A DNA stretch of 64,000 bases from Phycomyces blakesleeanus NRRL 1555(-) (GCF_001638985.1 NW_017265158.1:1-64000), one strand, 5' to 3'; shown: positions 1 to 11,990, counted from the first letter of the stretch. Made by a program: numbers and translations. The notes: generated from the letters alone by a model not told the origin.

Positions 1-1
1 T

Positions 2-511
2 GGATTGACAGACAAGGAACTTGATCGGCTGGATTTGATTCCGGAATTGAACTCTTGGCTTGACAAGGAACCTAAACCCCTCAAGCCTGCAACTTGTCTT
101 ATCACTGGACAGCCAGCTATTTACAGAGATCCTAGTACAATGGTACCATTTTCGAATAAGGAGACGTTTGGAGTTATCCGGGCCTGTGAGAACCATGAGA
201 TGCGTTGGTCACCCAATCTAGGAGTCTATCTAGGTCGTTTGACTGGTGCTACAGGTGTGCCGGATGGATGGGATCAAATGATAGCTGGAAAGGCGATGGG
301 GGAACCTGACTGGGTTAATAAGAATGGTAATCCTGCCCGTCCTTCTTGGATGAGGGCATACGGTGAACCATGCCCCAAAAAATCTTTGGAAACCAAACGA
401 ACTATGGACACAAAACGACATGCGGGCAGCCCTGGACCGAGTACAGCCAGGCGTACTCGACAAAGATCCCATCATACCACACCTCCACCCACAGACCTAA
501 TTACAAACTAA
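2..511 (+). CDS. VPS72: VPS72/SWC2 (YL1) C-terminal part, 5' truncated by window edge
   Basis: This is the 3' end of a gene for the YL1/Vps72 family, the SWR1-complex subunit that binds H2A.Z-H2B during histone exchange in the nucleus. The fragment is open from base 2 to a TAA at 509-511 (about 169 residues). The recognisable part is the YL1 C-terminal domain, roughly fragment residues 30-65, with CLITGQPAIYRDP followed by FSNKETFGVIRA. The last 40 residues are Arg/Ser/Thr/Pro-rich and look disordered. The N-terminal acidic histone-binding region lies outside the window, so the start is unknown. Family assignment rests on the YL1_C motif; the SWR1 role is from the family. Confidence 0.8.
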   Translation, partial: GLTDKELDRLDLIPELNSWLDKEPKPLKPATCLITGQPAIYRDPSTMVPFSNKETFGVIRACENHEMRWSPNLGVYLGRLTGATGVPDGWDQMIAGKAMGEPDWVNKNGNPARPSWMRAYGEPCPKKSLETKRTMDTKRHAGSPGPSTARRTRQRSHHTTPPPTDLITN

Positions 512-2191
512 AGGATATCCAAAAAGGAAAAAGGAGAAAGTCTGACGTCTATGAAAAGAAGTAAACAGCTTTGATCATCACTATCAAAGAAAAGAAAGAA
601 AAAAGTTATATTTCTTTGTGTAAATATATAAATATAAATATAAGTATAAATATAAATATAAATATAAATATAAATATAAATTTAGGTATAGGTATAAAAA
701 TTATAGGCAAAATATTTCCAATTAATTAAACACAATTTGAGAATACCAATGATTATTGTGTGTACATATGTGGGTGTATGTTGGTTTGTATACTCTACTT
801 GATAATTGACAAATCATAGCTGATGGTCGATTATCATTGCAATTAATTAAAGATACTTCTTTAGACACTCTTTCTTGCTATTCTTTCATTCTCTAGATTA
901 GGAGTCTTTATTGGGACAACATGTTTGTTTGTTTGTTTGTTTTTATGTGGACAGTATTTCATTTTATTAGTATTACTTGAAGACCTGTATAAGTAATTGA
1001 CTGATATACCTGCTTGTTTCTCACAACTCTTTATTGTCTGCCACTATAAGAAAGCGCAGGATTTAAAGCCTCTACCTTACAACCTTTTGTTAGACAATAG
1101 AGTTTTGGTATTTAGACTTTAGTATTACAATGGTTTTCTTGTAATATCAGTCTCAGAGTTGCTAACCAAACTTAAAGCGCCCTAAGCACGATATAATTGT
1201 TTGACTTTCAGGCAGTTGTCAAGTTTGTTAAAATGCTTCTGATACTATCTTACAGAGACACGAGAATACTGATCCAACATTCTTGGGCTCGCTCACCAAT
1301 TGCGACGGATCAGTAAAAGGTAGATGTTCCGACGAAAAAGTAACGCTTGACAACATCTAATGCTCGACTACAAGATCTTGTTCATAGACTAGACTGAAAA
1401 TTCGGCAAAACTGGTCTTATAGCTTTAGACTATGTGGGTTTGCTAACAACCATCGATAGCATCAAGTAACTTTCTTTTAGGTAATAAATTATATTATTAT
1501 ATATATAACAGACACAACTGGAAGCTGTATAGAAAATTCTCCTGACTCCAAGAAATTGTCAATTTCGGTAGCAACTATGACCTTTTTTTTGCGGCACGGA
1601 CTGTTCAATCAGCATGAAGCATTTAAAAAAAAAGTTTGAAGAAATGCAAATGACTCTGACTAGCTAATCTTCTTCTATTGCCACTCAGATTAAGAATAGC
1701 ATACTTTTGATGGAATAAATGTGACATAGGAGGCAAGGTCTAAAAAAACCGCCCGCAATAAATGATTTTCACATAATGAAACCAATGATACTATGAGCGC
1801 TTAATTTTATCTAATATATATTTGAACTTTTTTTTTGAACTTTTTGGTCTGTCCACACCAATTGAAAACAAAGTTTTTTTTTTAAAAAAAAAACTCACTC
1901 ACTCACTCACTCACTCTTGAGAACCAAGAAAGGACGCGATTTTTAAAAATACGACTTCTATTTTTGAAAGCATAGCATTGATTTTGATTGGGTGCAATAT
2001 TGCTTGTTGGAAGCACTGTACATATATTCATACAGATACACTGTATATCTAATTATATAAGAACGGGAGGTTATAAACAAGTTTAGTTCTCCCTCTACTT
2101 TTTCTTTTCCTCTTCTTTAGTATCTCTTCACTTTTACTTCTCTTATTCTTTAAAGTTATCAAAACCATAGATAAATATATAAATAACTACA
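512..2191. other. intergenic, AT-rich, simple repeats
   Basis: No gene is recognised. It holds a TATAAA-type tandem repeat (about 623-681), a TTTG repeat (923-943), a T10A10 palindrome at 1874-1893 directly followed by an ACTC repeat (to about 1917), and a pyrimidine-rich leader (about 2087-2155) before the next start codon. Confidence 0.6.
2087..2155 (+). promoter_or_regulatory. pyrimidine-rich core promoter/leader
   Basis: A CT-rich tract (runs of CTTTT, CCTC, TCTC) ends about 35 bases before the start codon at 2192. Similar CT-rich leaders precede several other genes in the window, for example at 61140-61210. This supports the small downstream reading frame being transcribed; it is inferred from composition only. 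Confidence 0.35.
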
Positions 2192-2446
2192 ATGGCACCA
2201 ATCACATTCTCATCTCCACTTCAGCCAAACCAACGTCTGATTCGTAAAGCAATTGCAAGACAATTACGCCTCGCCCATCCCACTCGCTCTCTGAATGGCC
2301 GCATTTATGCACGCACCAGCATGGCTGTACATTCCCACACTACCAAAGATACTCTTCATGCCAGGTTGATATCTCTCAGAGAAGAGAAACATGCATTGTT
2401 CCTAATGTTGAAGAAACGAATGGAACACAAACGAGAGTCAAGATGA
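2192..2446 (+). CDS. small basic protein, 84 aa, unknown
   Basis: A single-exon frame of 84 codons starts in the context CTACAATGG, a good fungal start context, behind a pyrimidine-rich leader. The protein is basic (many Arg/Lys/His). Its middle is Ser/Thr/His-rich and its last 30 residues are heptad-like and probably helical (ISLREEKHALFLMLKKRM). I do not recognise a family and see no signal peptide or membrane segment. The stop TGA is followed by AT-rich sequence. The coding call rests on start context and leader only, so it could be a chance frame. Confidence 0.45.
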   Translation: MAPITFSSPLQPNQRLIRKAIARQLRLAHPTRSLNGRIYARTSMAVHSHTTKDTLHARLISLREEKHALFLMLKKRMEHKRESR

Positions 2447-4251
2447 TACTTGTTTTCTATTATATTCCACATAACAAAAATAATTACCCTTTTCTTTAAC
2501 ACCCTTAATGTACTATTATTATGCTTTTTCTTTTCTACATATTTGCACGCACCAGCATACATTTTTTTTTGGAAGATTGACAAAGACGTTAAATGTGAGT
2601 GAATTGACCTTTTTATATTTTTTGATATATGTATATATACTCTTCTTTTATGGATCTTTCTAGATCTGCTATTCAATATCATTAAATAGTAAAAGAATTA
2701 CAAGAACCCGTTTTTGGGACCAAAATAAAGAAAGACAATTACACTGTAGGGAGTGTATTTTTCTTTTTAAATGTCGCTCCAGGGTGTGCTTAAGAGGTGT
2801 ATTCTGATGTACTGCCGATGAAAATCAGTCTACAGTGGGAAATCAGCTGTCAAGTTTTTTGTTTGTATTATTATTTTTAGGCTAATTAAAAGTTGTGTCC
2901 TGTAAGACCACCTATTTTTACTTCTTACTATTATTCTATTTTGGACAAGAGAGTTTCTAGGTAGACGTTTTAGCCTGCACAAATAGATACATAAGTAAGA
3001 ATATTGGTTTTTTAATTGGAAAGTAACAAAGAAGCCTTGATTTACACCTGATTTTTGGTCAACAAGAAATTCTCTTATTCGATCAATTGGAAACAAACGG
3101 AGCTTCTAATTGATTATTCAAACGGAGCAGCCTTACGGCCAACCAAGCCAACTTTTATAATTCATCCACTCTACTTTGTTTCCAACGAAGTTTCCCTGCA
3201 TGATTTCACTTGAGATATTAATTAGCTCATAGTTAATATTATACCAGTAGTATAGCTGTAGGAATATTGAATCCTACCCCCCTCCTTCATCCCTTCCAGT
3301 CATTTTTATTTTACTTATTTCGAGGCCTTTAAAGCCATTGTCTATTTGTCTGTTTTTATTTCTTGGTTGTCAGGGTCACGATATATTTTTGGATTACTTT
3401 AACAACTGGGCACCATAAGTCATGTTTACTGACCAGACCTTTATCTTTCAAGTTACTAAATTCCCACTCAATATATGTATATATTCACCTTTATTTCTTA
3501 TAATTTAGCTACTAACAAATCAAAATAATACAAAAGTATATACTCAACGTAGCTTTATTTATTTGTCTTGTTTTGGTTCTGTTATCTGTCTTGTGTCCGA
3601 CTGACTCATTTGATTGTCTAAAGAATCCTGTTCCACACGAACAATTGTGAGATTAGTACAGGTAATTTGATCAGTCAGGAATACCTAAAAATAAATATAT
3701 CTATATCTACATATGAGGTTGTGCAGGGAAGAATCGTTGACCAGAAAATTCGGTGGGTGTGAATGCAATGGATTGGGAAGAATAAGTAGACCCGTAATTA
3801 GGATCGCTCTGTATTAGGACACGATGCTGAAAAGATCATAAAGAGCATCTTCAGTAGTCCTCTTTAAATACATTTTTATATTGAACTTAAATATTTTAGT
3901 TAAAACTGGTACTCCCAGCAGTTTATTTTTTATTTTAAATAAAAATTCAAAATTGTGTGTTCTTTGTAACACAATGATTGCTGCTTCCTCCTCTCCAACT
4001 CTGTCTGATGTGGTAACTGCCCACCCATGGTATAGAATGTTGCTTTAAACAGACGGTAGTTTTATTTGCTTGTAATAGACATTAAACTAGATTTCCTTGG
4101 CCTTTACCACAGTAAAGGATGAATTGAACTGCCGGGAAAAGTGGCTGTGCTTGGCTCTATATAAATTAAAAGATAACTCACTACTGAATATGTTCTTATT
4201 CACTTCTTGAGCATCTTTTCTTTATTTCTTTCTTTTCAATGTTACCCTACG
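2447..4251. other. intergenic, no gene recognised
   Basis: AT-rich sequence with short chance frames on both strands but no recognisable protein or RNA. A TATA-like TATATAAA at 4158-4165 lies 87 bases upstream of the start of the decayed gene that follows. Confidence 0.5.
4158..4165 (+). promoter_or_regulatory. TATA-like box
   Basis: TATATAAA lies 87 bases upstream of the ATG at 4252 and is followed by a CT-rich stretch. It suggests that the decayed gene downstream kept, or gained, a core promoter. Confidence 0.3.
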
Positions 4252-5300
4252 ATGCGTCCTACGCTCTATCCTGCAGCAGAAGAGTTGATTCGAAATAAAA
4301 AGCAACAAAAATTAGACGAGCAAGAACAAGGTCTCCAAGAAAAAAGCTTTACTTCTACTAAAAGAAAAAGTAAATTGAAACATTCATCGGAGTGTACCCT
4401 ATGTATTAAGCAAGAAACTAGTGTTCATCGTTATTTTATTATTTAGGACACAAGCACAATAATACTCTTGGTGAGTTGAGAGCAAAGAAAGCTGCTTATG
4501 TTCTCGTTGTTTGCAACTCATGTGGAGCTCAAGGTCATTCAACTAAAAGAAGTCCTATATGCCCAAACCATGACATGACTTTGCTACAGTTGTTAAATAG
4601 GGATCTTGGCCCTCATCAACGATATACCTTGTCCATTACTCTCGATTCCTTTATCTCCAATAATGATCATATACAACGTGCTCGAGGCAGAATTATCTTG
4701 CAATCGTCTTTCTTGCGCGAGGTGGTGTATAACGCACAGCCTTTTTATCAATTACTATATCCTTTGAGGCGTCTCAGATTTATCAACTGATTTAGTTGAT
4801 CAAGATTTCTGGTACCGAGTTTACAGAGCAATTTATGGTCGTTTAACGATAGTATAGTTGCCACACCATTACCCTAGACTACAACATCTTCAGGCATTAT
4901 ATACAGAGCCGATGCAAACTAACGGAGTTAATCTTACTGTCAGCTTGAATGGCCTTAAAAATTATGGTGCGGTAGTATCTTCTGCATGCATGACTATTGC
5001 GACTACATACAACAACTGTTATGTAGAAAAATTTGAAAATATAATAGCAAACTATTTTATTTATATAACAAGAACGAATTTCAGGATAAAATATTATTAT
5101 TGCTCAATTTATTTACATATATATATATATATGATAAGCTTATATCAAATTTTAGTATCTTTCCATAATGGCAATAAAGAACATCGTATATGAACATTTA
5201 CTGGACAATCTACTGATTAAACTGCCAGCTCCATTTCAAATCCCAGATCAAATATTGCCAGACGGCTATTATACTTTCTCGACTTTCTGCCTTTCTAAAT
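4252..5300 (+). pseudogene. decayed zinc-knuckle gene, probable mobile-element remnant
   Basis: An ATG at 4252 opens a Lys/Gln-rich segment. A canonical intron (GTAAAT at 4370, TTTAG ending at 4446) joins it in phase to a second segment, 4447-4790, giving 153 residues. That segment carries a zinc-knuckle-like CNSCGAQGHS with SPICPNH. After the stop at 4788-4790, similar-looking coding text continues in other frames: DFWYRVYRAIYGRLT near 4800-4850, then a 4858-5193 frame with GLKNYGAVVSS, then YEHLLDNLLIKLPAPFQIP near 5180-5240. This is the pattern of a longer gene broken by frameshifts and stops. Such CxxC-GH-C proteins are common in repeated gene families of early fungi, which suggests a mobile element, but no inverted or long terminal repeats were found. 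Confidence 0.5.
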
Positions 5301-5399
5301 GAAAGAATCACACCAATCCGCAATAGACTGCCTACAATTCCAGTCAACAAGGCCACTTTTTCAAGAAATCCTCAAGCAAGTATTCCTGTCTTGAGATAC

Positions 5400-6524
5400 A
5401 TTTTGAATAGTTATGTACAGCTTTAAAAATGTGCTTTATTTTGGAATTTTAATTAAACACTAATCTTTCTCTCTTATATATATATTCCACTTTTTACGCC
5501 ACCATGTTTTTGCAGTCAATGCAAAACATACTTTTTCCAACTTCTTCAACCCAGCATAAGAATTAAAGACGATAGAATAATTCAAATCTAATAGCTTACC
5601 CACTCAGTAACGAACCCCCTCCCCCTTGAGTCCGGGTTACATCCTATTTCATAACACTGTCTAGAAAGATCCCGAGAAATCTTATAAGCAGTTCAAGTCT
5701 CTTTTGGTGCAAATAATAATACTAATGTAAAATTGTTTCGGAACATAATACACTGTAGAAAAATACTAATATGATTGATTCAAAGGACTTGTAACTTTGA
5801 CACTTCTAGCATATACTAATTTTAGGGTGATATTTAATTATCATTATTTCGGTTTTTCAAAAATAGGAATCAGACGTAGCGATGTCAACACAGAAAAGGT
5901 GTATACTCTTTGATAAAAAGAATCGATTAAGGAATATACATGCCTTTATCAATATTATAGTATTTAGGGAATCGTAATTTTTTTTTAGATAAGAAAAGGT
6001 AGAAGGTAATACATAACTATATATATATATATATACTATACAGCAAATCTATAGCTTAAACTCTTATTAAATATTATATAAATTAGTGCTTCTTCTTTAC
6101 ATACTTCTTCTATTGTTCTGAGTAATGAAGAAGATAAACCTGCTTTTCTCTTTCTTTTTCTCTTTCCGGAATATGAAGTCCAATAAACCTTAAAGTATTG
6201 AATAGTAATGAAATATACACACCAAAGCATCTGGTTTAATTGATTATATCTGTTTTTTACTCCAAGGCTGTACCTTTTATTTCTATTTATTATTATTATC
6301 TAAAGTACAAACACTAAATGGAGTTAAAAATATCAGTTAGGAGCATAAGAGAAATAAAGAGTCAATAAGGGGATGAAGGAAGAATATAAATAGAGCGATA
6401 GATTATACACAAGAAGAAGTAAAGAGTAAGAAAGTAAGAATGGTACAATAGATTACAGCAACAAAAGACAACGCAGAAACATAATAGAAGCAGTATATAT
6501 ATATATAAGAAAAAGAAAAAGAAA
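5400..6524. other. intergenic, no gene recognised
   Basis: AT-rich spacer. Frames seen here are short and low in complexity. No RNA gene was recognised. Confidence 0.5.
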
Positions 6525-8269
6525 TCAAGACTTTTGGGCAATCCAACAATTGAAACGGGTGAATCCATGATACTCTTCAAATTCTTCCATGACTTCTCCT
6601 ACAGCAAGATCGTAATCGTCTGAGGTGATACCCCACTTGGAGACATAAAAGGTCTTGCAGTTCCGCAAGAAGGCTTTTTGGGTTTCCTTGTTGATGAATC
6701 CAAACTGCTTTAGCTCTGCTTCGGCTGGCCATTCGCCGGCCGGGATGTCCAGGGCGCGCATGTCAACCGATCCAAACCCACCGACCTGTTCGATCTGGTC
6801 TTTTAATCTGTCGGTGAACATGAAGTCCAAACCGAGGTCGGCACACTGGCCCTCGAAGAACTCATCAAATGCCTGCTGGACCGGACCAGGGTTGTGATGC
6901 CAGAGGTCAGACTCGACCAGTTCAATGTAGCCGCCTGGTTTCAGAACACGTCTCATTTCACTGAGCACGTGGCTCCATTGGTCCTTTTGAATGACTTGAC
7001 CCATATTACGTTGAAAGATACTTTTTTTTAAAAAAAAAATTAATATTAAAAATTAATATTAAAATTAAAAATTAGCTTAATACTAACAGTAGTAATACAT
7101 AAGAGTTATGATTCTCAAAAAAAATTAATATTAAAAAACAGGAAGTTAATACTCACAAGTCAATGGAATTGTCTCCCATGGGCCAGGATTGTCTAATGTC
7201 TGCTTCGACATAACGCAGATTTTTTGGACCACCTTGTTGCTCGTGGGGTGGACGGAGATCCATGCCGAGGACCTGGGCTTGAGGGAACTGAGAAGCCATT
7301 TCGAGTGCCCAGATGCCATTTCCAGTTCCCATGTCAAGAATAACAGCTGGTGTGTCTAAAGTTGCCCAATGGTTACTCTTTCTTGCACTCTTTAATAGAT
7401 AATGCTAAAGAAGATATATATATATAAGAAATTGTATATGAGTGAGTGAGTGTGTATGAGTGTGTGTGTGTGTTTTTTTTTTTCATTTGCTTTTTAAAAA
7501 GAAAGGAACTATTGGTTATCTATACAGTATATGTATTGGGAATAATATGATTTCTCTAATCTTTTAGATATTTATATATCTCTGTATGTATTGTAGCTGA
7601 GATGAACTTTTTCTTTTTTTGTAAAGTTCATTTAACTTGATCGAAACCCAGCCTTTGCAACACAAAGTGGACCGGACAGCAATATATATATATATTTTCT
7701 ACTTCCTTTGTCCTTCTAATAATCATCATAATCGTCGTCATCGTCATTCTGCCTCACAGGTACACAAGCACAAGCACAAGCACAAGCACAAGAAAAAGAA
7801 AAAGAAAAAGTACCCACACCCAGTCTCAAAATTAAAGGTATTATTTCTTTACCTGTCGTTGAAGTCTATCATGTTCTCGGAATTCATTTTCTGAAAAGAT
7901 GGTTGGTCTAGAGATGCTTTGTTTGCGCCTTGTGAAGAATTCGGTGATTGATTTACGACGGGCTCCTGGTGGTCCATGAGTTGGAATATGAGACGAAGAA
8001 GAAGAGGAAGTTGATATGTGTGATGGGTGTGATGAGATTGAGGACGATTGCGAGACAGCCGAGGCCTTTGCCATGGCTACGTGGATCACTCGCGCACTCA
8101 GGGCAGTTTCTTGGCTTTCTTCGAGCCAGTCATAGTTTCCGTGGGATTGGAGGGAATGGTGCGAGACGGTTGATCTGGCACTGAGTGTTATCGTACTTTG
8201 ACGTCTTTTGGTCGTTCTCTTTCGTTTTTCTTTGCTTTTATCGATAACTTTGCTTGCTTGATTTCCCAT
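6525..8269 (-). CDS. SAM-dependent methyltransferase, 386 aa, 3 exons
   Basis: Exons on the minus strand are 8269-7853, 7404-7157 and 7020-6525; phases match and sum to 387 codons. The N-terminal 139 residues (exon 1) are Ser/Arg/Lys-rich and probably disordered. Exon 2 opens with HYLLKSARKS and holds motif I, LDMGTGNGIW (about residues 162-171), for S-adenosylmethionine binding, followed by the acidic VLGMDLRPP. Exon 3 has the post-I region LKPGGYIELVESD. The fold is a class I (Rossmann) methyltransferase of the type found in many copies in filamentous and early fungi; the substrate cannot be told. Intron 1 is unusually long (448 nt). Intron 2 ends in a T-run/A-run palindrome that abuts the 3' splice site. 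The start was chosen because the upstream sequence is AT-rich and the ATG has the context ACCATGG. Confidence 0.82.
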
Positions 8270-8340
8270 GGTGACTATTATTCTTTTGATTTATTTATTT
8301 TATTTTATAATTCAGAAAATTAATATAAATATATATATAT

Positions 8341-8454
8341 AAGAAAGGAAGGAAGTAAGGAAGTAAGGAAGTAAGGAAGGAAGGAAGGAAAGAAGGAAAG
8401 AAGAAAGAAGGAAGGAAGGAAGAAAGAAAGAAAGAAAGAAAAGAGGAAAGAGAA
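8341..8454. repeat. GGAA-type polypurine tract
   Basis: About 114 bases made almost only of A and G (GGAAGGAAGTAAGGAAG pattern, then AAAG units), located 72 bases upstream of the methyltransferase start on the minus strand. On the transcribed sense strand it is a polypyrimidine promoter tract, possibly nucleosome-free. Confidence 0.85.
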
Positions 8455-9565
8455 ATCTGTATTAATTAACAAGTAACAATAATTACCATATATCTACCTT
8501 TCTATCTATCTATCTGTATTTATATGTAAAGATAATACTAACACTAACAATTGAAATATAAGAACATTCAGCCTGCTATTAATTAATTAACTAAATTATA
8601 TATAAAGATATATATGTTATAAAGGTGGTGGTGTATATAGCCTGTAGAAAGAAGGCGTGTGTGACATTTAGAACGGAGTGAGAAACACGGCAGGATAGGC
8701 TTCATATCTTCAATCTCAATTTACACCCAGGCCTTTCTTTTCTTTTTTTCTATTTTATTTCCTAGTCCGATCCTGTTCTTATTTCTTATTCTTGGTTTTG
8801 TGTTATATATATAAAAGCATTCAATAGACGCCAAAGCAGAATATATATATATATAATGACAAAAAGGAGATGATCTTGTTTTTTTTTATATACATATAAT
8901 TTATTTTAAAGATAGAGACTAATTAGTACTATTATTATGTACCTGAGTATCTTTTATATACAGCACTAATTTTCACATTTTATATTATATATACTATATA
9001 TTATATCAATATGTATATAATGCTATAATTCTATAGTGTGTAATGCTGTAATGTGTAATATCTTTGTAGTTGGATCTTTGTGCCCTTTTTTGGGACTTCA
9101 ATTCAGTACAAGGTTTGACGACTGAAGATCATCCAACAAAAATACAAAAAAAAAATGCTCTTTTTGTTGTGTAGAAAATATTAAAAATAAAAATTATTAT
9201 TACTAGGAGATTGAAATTCTAAATATAAAATGAATCATTATATAAATTATCAATAGATTTCGGACAATCAAATAAAGAAAGAGAGAGAGAGAAAAAAGTT
9301 AAATCAGTAATTGCAAAGAAAAAGATCTGTCTTGTAAATATATATATATATTAAAGCACACCATTTCTGTTTGAATACCATTGGTGCCACTGTCAATGCA
9401 AGAATTTCACTATGATAATCTTATAAATAAATATTTTTCATGTGTATTCAAAACATATAAAATACAAACAATATATTTAAACGGACTTGAAATTCCAACA
9501 ATCAAATTCAATATTCCAAATCCAGCTCTTTCTTTAAAAGTATTCTTATTTATATATATAAATTT

Positions 9566-9615
9566 ATTCCATTCATTCATTCATTCATTCATTCATTCAT
9601 TCATTCATTCATTCA
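9566..9615. repeat. ATTC microsatellite
   Basis: About 12 tandem copies of a 4-base unit (ATTC), downstream of the BAR-SH3 gene. Confidence 0.9.
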
Positions 9616-9700
9616 CTATGCAGGATTTTCAGGGGAAATTATATATATATTCTTGTTGGTGATTGGTTGATGGTTGGATCTTGTATTGTGTATGTATTTA

Positions 9701-11605
9701 TTATTCCAGTGTCACATAGTTGCCTAATCCATTCAACTCTCCATAAGTACATTTGTAACCACATCATTCTGTATACACAATAACAAGTGTATAGCTATAG
9801 AACCTTATCCAGTTCCTTTTACTATAGCTACATACAACCCATTTCCCAGCTAATCAACTCACCTGGAAACATTCCAACCTGATCTCCCAATCGTCCTTTC
9901 CACCAGTCCTGTTCATCTGCTGTTCTCTCGATCAATTCAATCCGATCATTCTGTCGAAAGGTAAGATCTCCCGCCTGTTGAGCATCAAGATCGTACAATG
10001 CAATCACATAGTGCACTACAGCAACCTTTGCCTTTGCCTTTGGTTTTGGTGGTGGAGGGGGAGGAGGCATACGTGTCTTTGGTTTGTTTGTTGTTGTTTG
10101 TGGTGGTGACGGTGATGATAGTGCCAATGATCCAAATCTTGATCCCATATATTCTCCTTCTTCATCCTTCTCTTCATATTGCTGCTGTTGTTGGTAGTGG
10201 TTGTATGATTTAGATCCCATTGCTGGCTTTGGTGTCATGGTTGGCTTGGGTGCCATGGTTGGTTTGGGTGCCATCAATGGTTTTGCTGACATGGCAGGTT
10301 TGAGTGACGCAGTCGACAATCTGTCGGGATTGTTATTGTAAACAGGATCACGGTTCTTCATCCGGTCTTCCAAGGAGTCTGCTCTATATCCCAACTCTAA
10401 TATATATGTATATGTTTTTTTTAAACACTTGCCCACATACATATTTACATACATACTTTTAATCTAATCTAATTTGATCTATTTACAGCTTACGTGCTCC
10501 AGTGCTCTTTTGTAAAATACTCAATTGCTTCATTTCCTGATCCACCGGGCGTTGACCCAGCCGCCACTCATATCCGACCTGCAAACTCTTGTCGAGTGTC
10601 AGGAACACTGCCCGGTGGGTTTCGGCAACCTCGTAGATCCGCCCATACATGCCGCCAAGAACCCGGCACTGGATCTCATAAAAGTCTTCCAGGACAGGCT
10701 GGATAAACAAAGCCGCCAGTCTCAGAAACTCTGCCAGATCTCGCTTGAGAAGATTATTGAGGTAAAAGTAGTCCTGGGTTGCTGTCTCCAGCTGACTTTG
10801 CAGCTTGATCATATGCTTTTCTTCACTTGGTCCCTTGTCAGCAATGGCAGCGTATTTTTGGTGGGATGTACGAAACCGGTCATAATCAAGTAGTTTGTGC
10901 TGGCGCTTGACAATTGTCTTTTGGATCACTTTGGTTAATGCTGCCAACTGATCAGTAGGTTGGATTACACTTTTATCCAATGCATCCTTTTTTTTAAAAA
11001 AAAATGTTATTATTATTATCATCATCAAAAAAAAAATCTTACTAGTTCTTGCATAATTTCATCGCGACAGTAATTCATGGCTGTTGCATAATCCTGTGCA
11101 GCTTGGAGACTGCCGAATGGTATATCTGTAGGCGCGGGTCTAGTAGATCCATCTTCATTTGTATGGCATCCCATAGAAGGTGCAAAAAGGTTTTCAAGTA
11201 GTGCAGAACATCCCTGTTGATTATTTAACATGTCTATAAAATCCATAAAAAGAAAAAAAAAGAAATTACAAAAAACTCTCGATTTATTTTAGGTGGTTGT
11301 TAAGCTTGCCTGACACGCCATTTCTAAACTCTTTTGTGTGAGTATCAAGAGCAACGATCTCCTTTGTCTTTTCGATAAATCTAGTCTCTAAGCGTCCAAA
11401 TTCTTCATCAACAGTAACTGTATATATATGAAATTATAAATGAGTGAATTCAAACAATGAAATGTTTCTGTTGGTGTTGCTACCGATTTACTATTTATTT
11501 TTTTTAAAAAAAAGGGATATTAAAAGGATAATGGAAAATAATAAATGACGTGCCATTGTCTTTCTTTGCGAGTTGATATGGTAGACGCGAGAACGCCTTT
11601 GTCAT
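9701..11605 (-). CDS. RVS167: amphiphysin-like BAR-SH3 protein (RVS167 type), 466 aa, 6 exons
   Basis: Exons on the minus strand are 11605-11554, 11417-11310, 11233-11043, 10986-10494, 10396-9863 and 9723-9701, summing to 467 codons. The start MTKAFSRLPYQL is typical of Rvs167/Hob1 N-termini. A BAR domain (about residues 10-240) includes DEEFGRLETRFIEKTKEI and KLLDYDRF. A Pro/Lys-rich linker with a seven-proline run follows. An SH3 domain (about 405-465) has ALYDL, WWKGR and GMFPGNYV. Members bind and bend membranes and link endocytosis to actin. The last exon is only 23 nt and supplies the SH3 end GNYVTLE. Introns 1 and 2 fit only with GC donors (GCACGT, GCAAGC), which gives matching phase and family-like joints. 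If exon 1 were elsewhere, the first GC intron would vanish. Confidence 0.85.
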
Positions 11606-11934
11606 TCCTTTCCTAGTTGTGATGAAAGAGTCATTGGGTTGAATTGTGAGTGAGATTGGAGTAGAAGGATGAGTTTATTGAGAATCTATATATATATATA
11701 TATATTTTCAATTTAAAAGAATAATAAGATTACCAACTCATGATGTAGGTATGTAGGTATGTAGGTATATAAAATGTATGTATAATGTGTGTGAATACCA
11801 GGAATATATTTTTATTGTATTGTATTATATTATATTATATTAAATATATATATATATATGTATGTATCTATGTATGTATGTATGTATCTATGTATGTATG
11901 TCATTACCACTACCACTCACTGGAAATAATATAT

Positions 11935-11990
11935 ATATAATATAATATAATATAATATAATATAATATAATATAATATATATATATATAT
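11935..11990. repeat. ATAAT/TATA tandem repeat
   Basis: Tandem 5-base ATAAT-type units run into a TA dinucleotide run. Pure AT sequence without coding potential. Confidence 0.8.

Larger units (their letters stand above)
8270..9700. other. intergenic with purine tract and ATTC repeat
   Basis: Spacer between two minus-strand genes: promoter side of the methyltransferase and 3' side of the BAR-SH3 gene. It contains a long purine tract (8341-8454) and an ATTC tandem repeat (9566-9615). No gene is recognised. Confidence 0.6.

Noticed and set aside
4370..4446. A 27-nt intron (GTGTTC...TTTAG) in the decayed gene
   Set aside because: Too short for splicing; a longer in-phase intron from GTAAAT at 4370 to the same acceptor explains the frames better.
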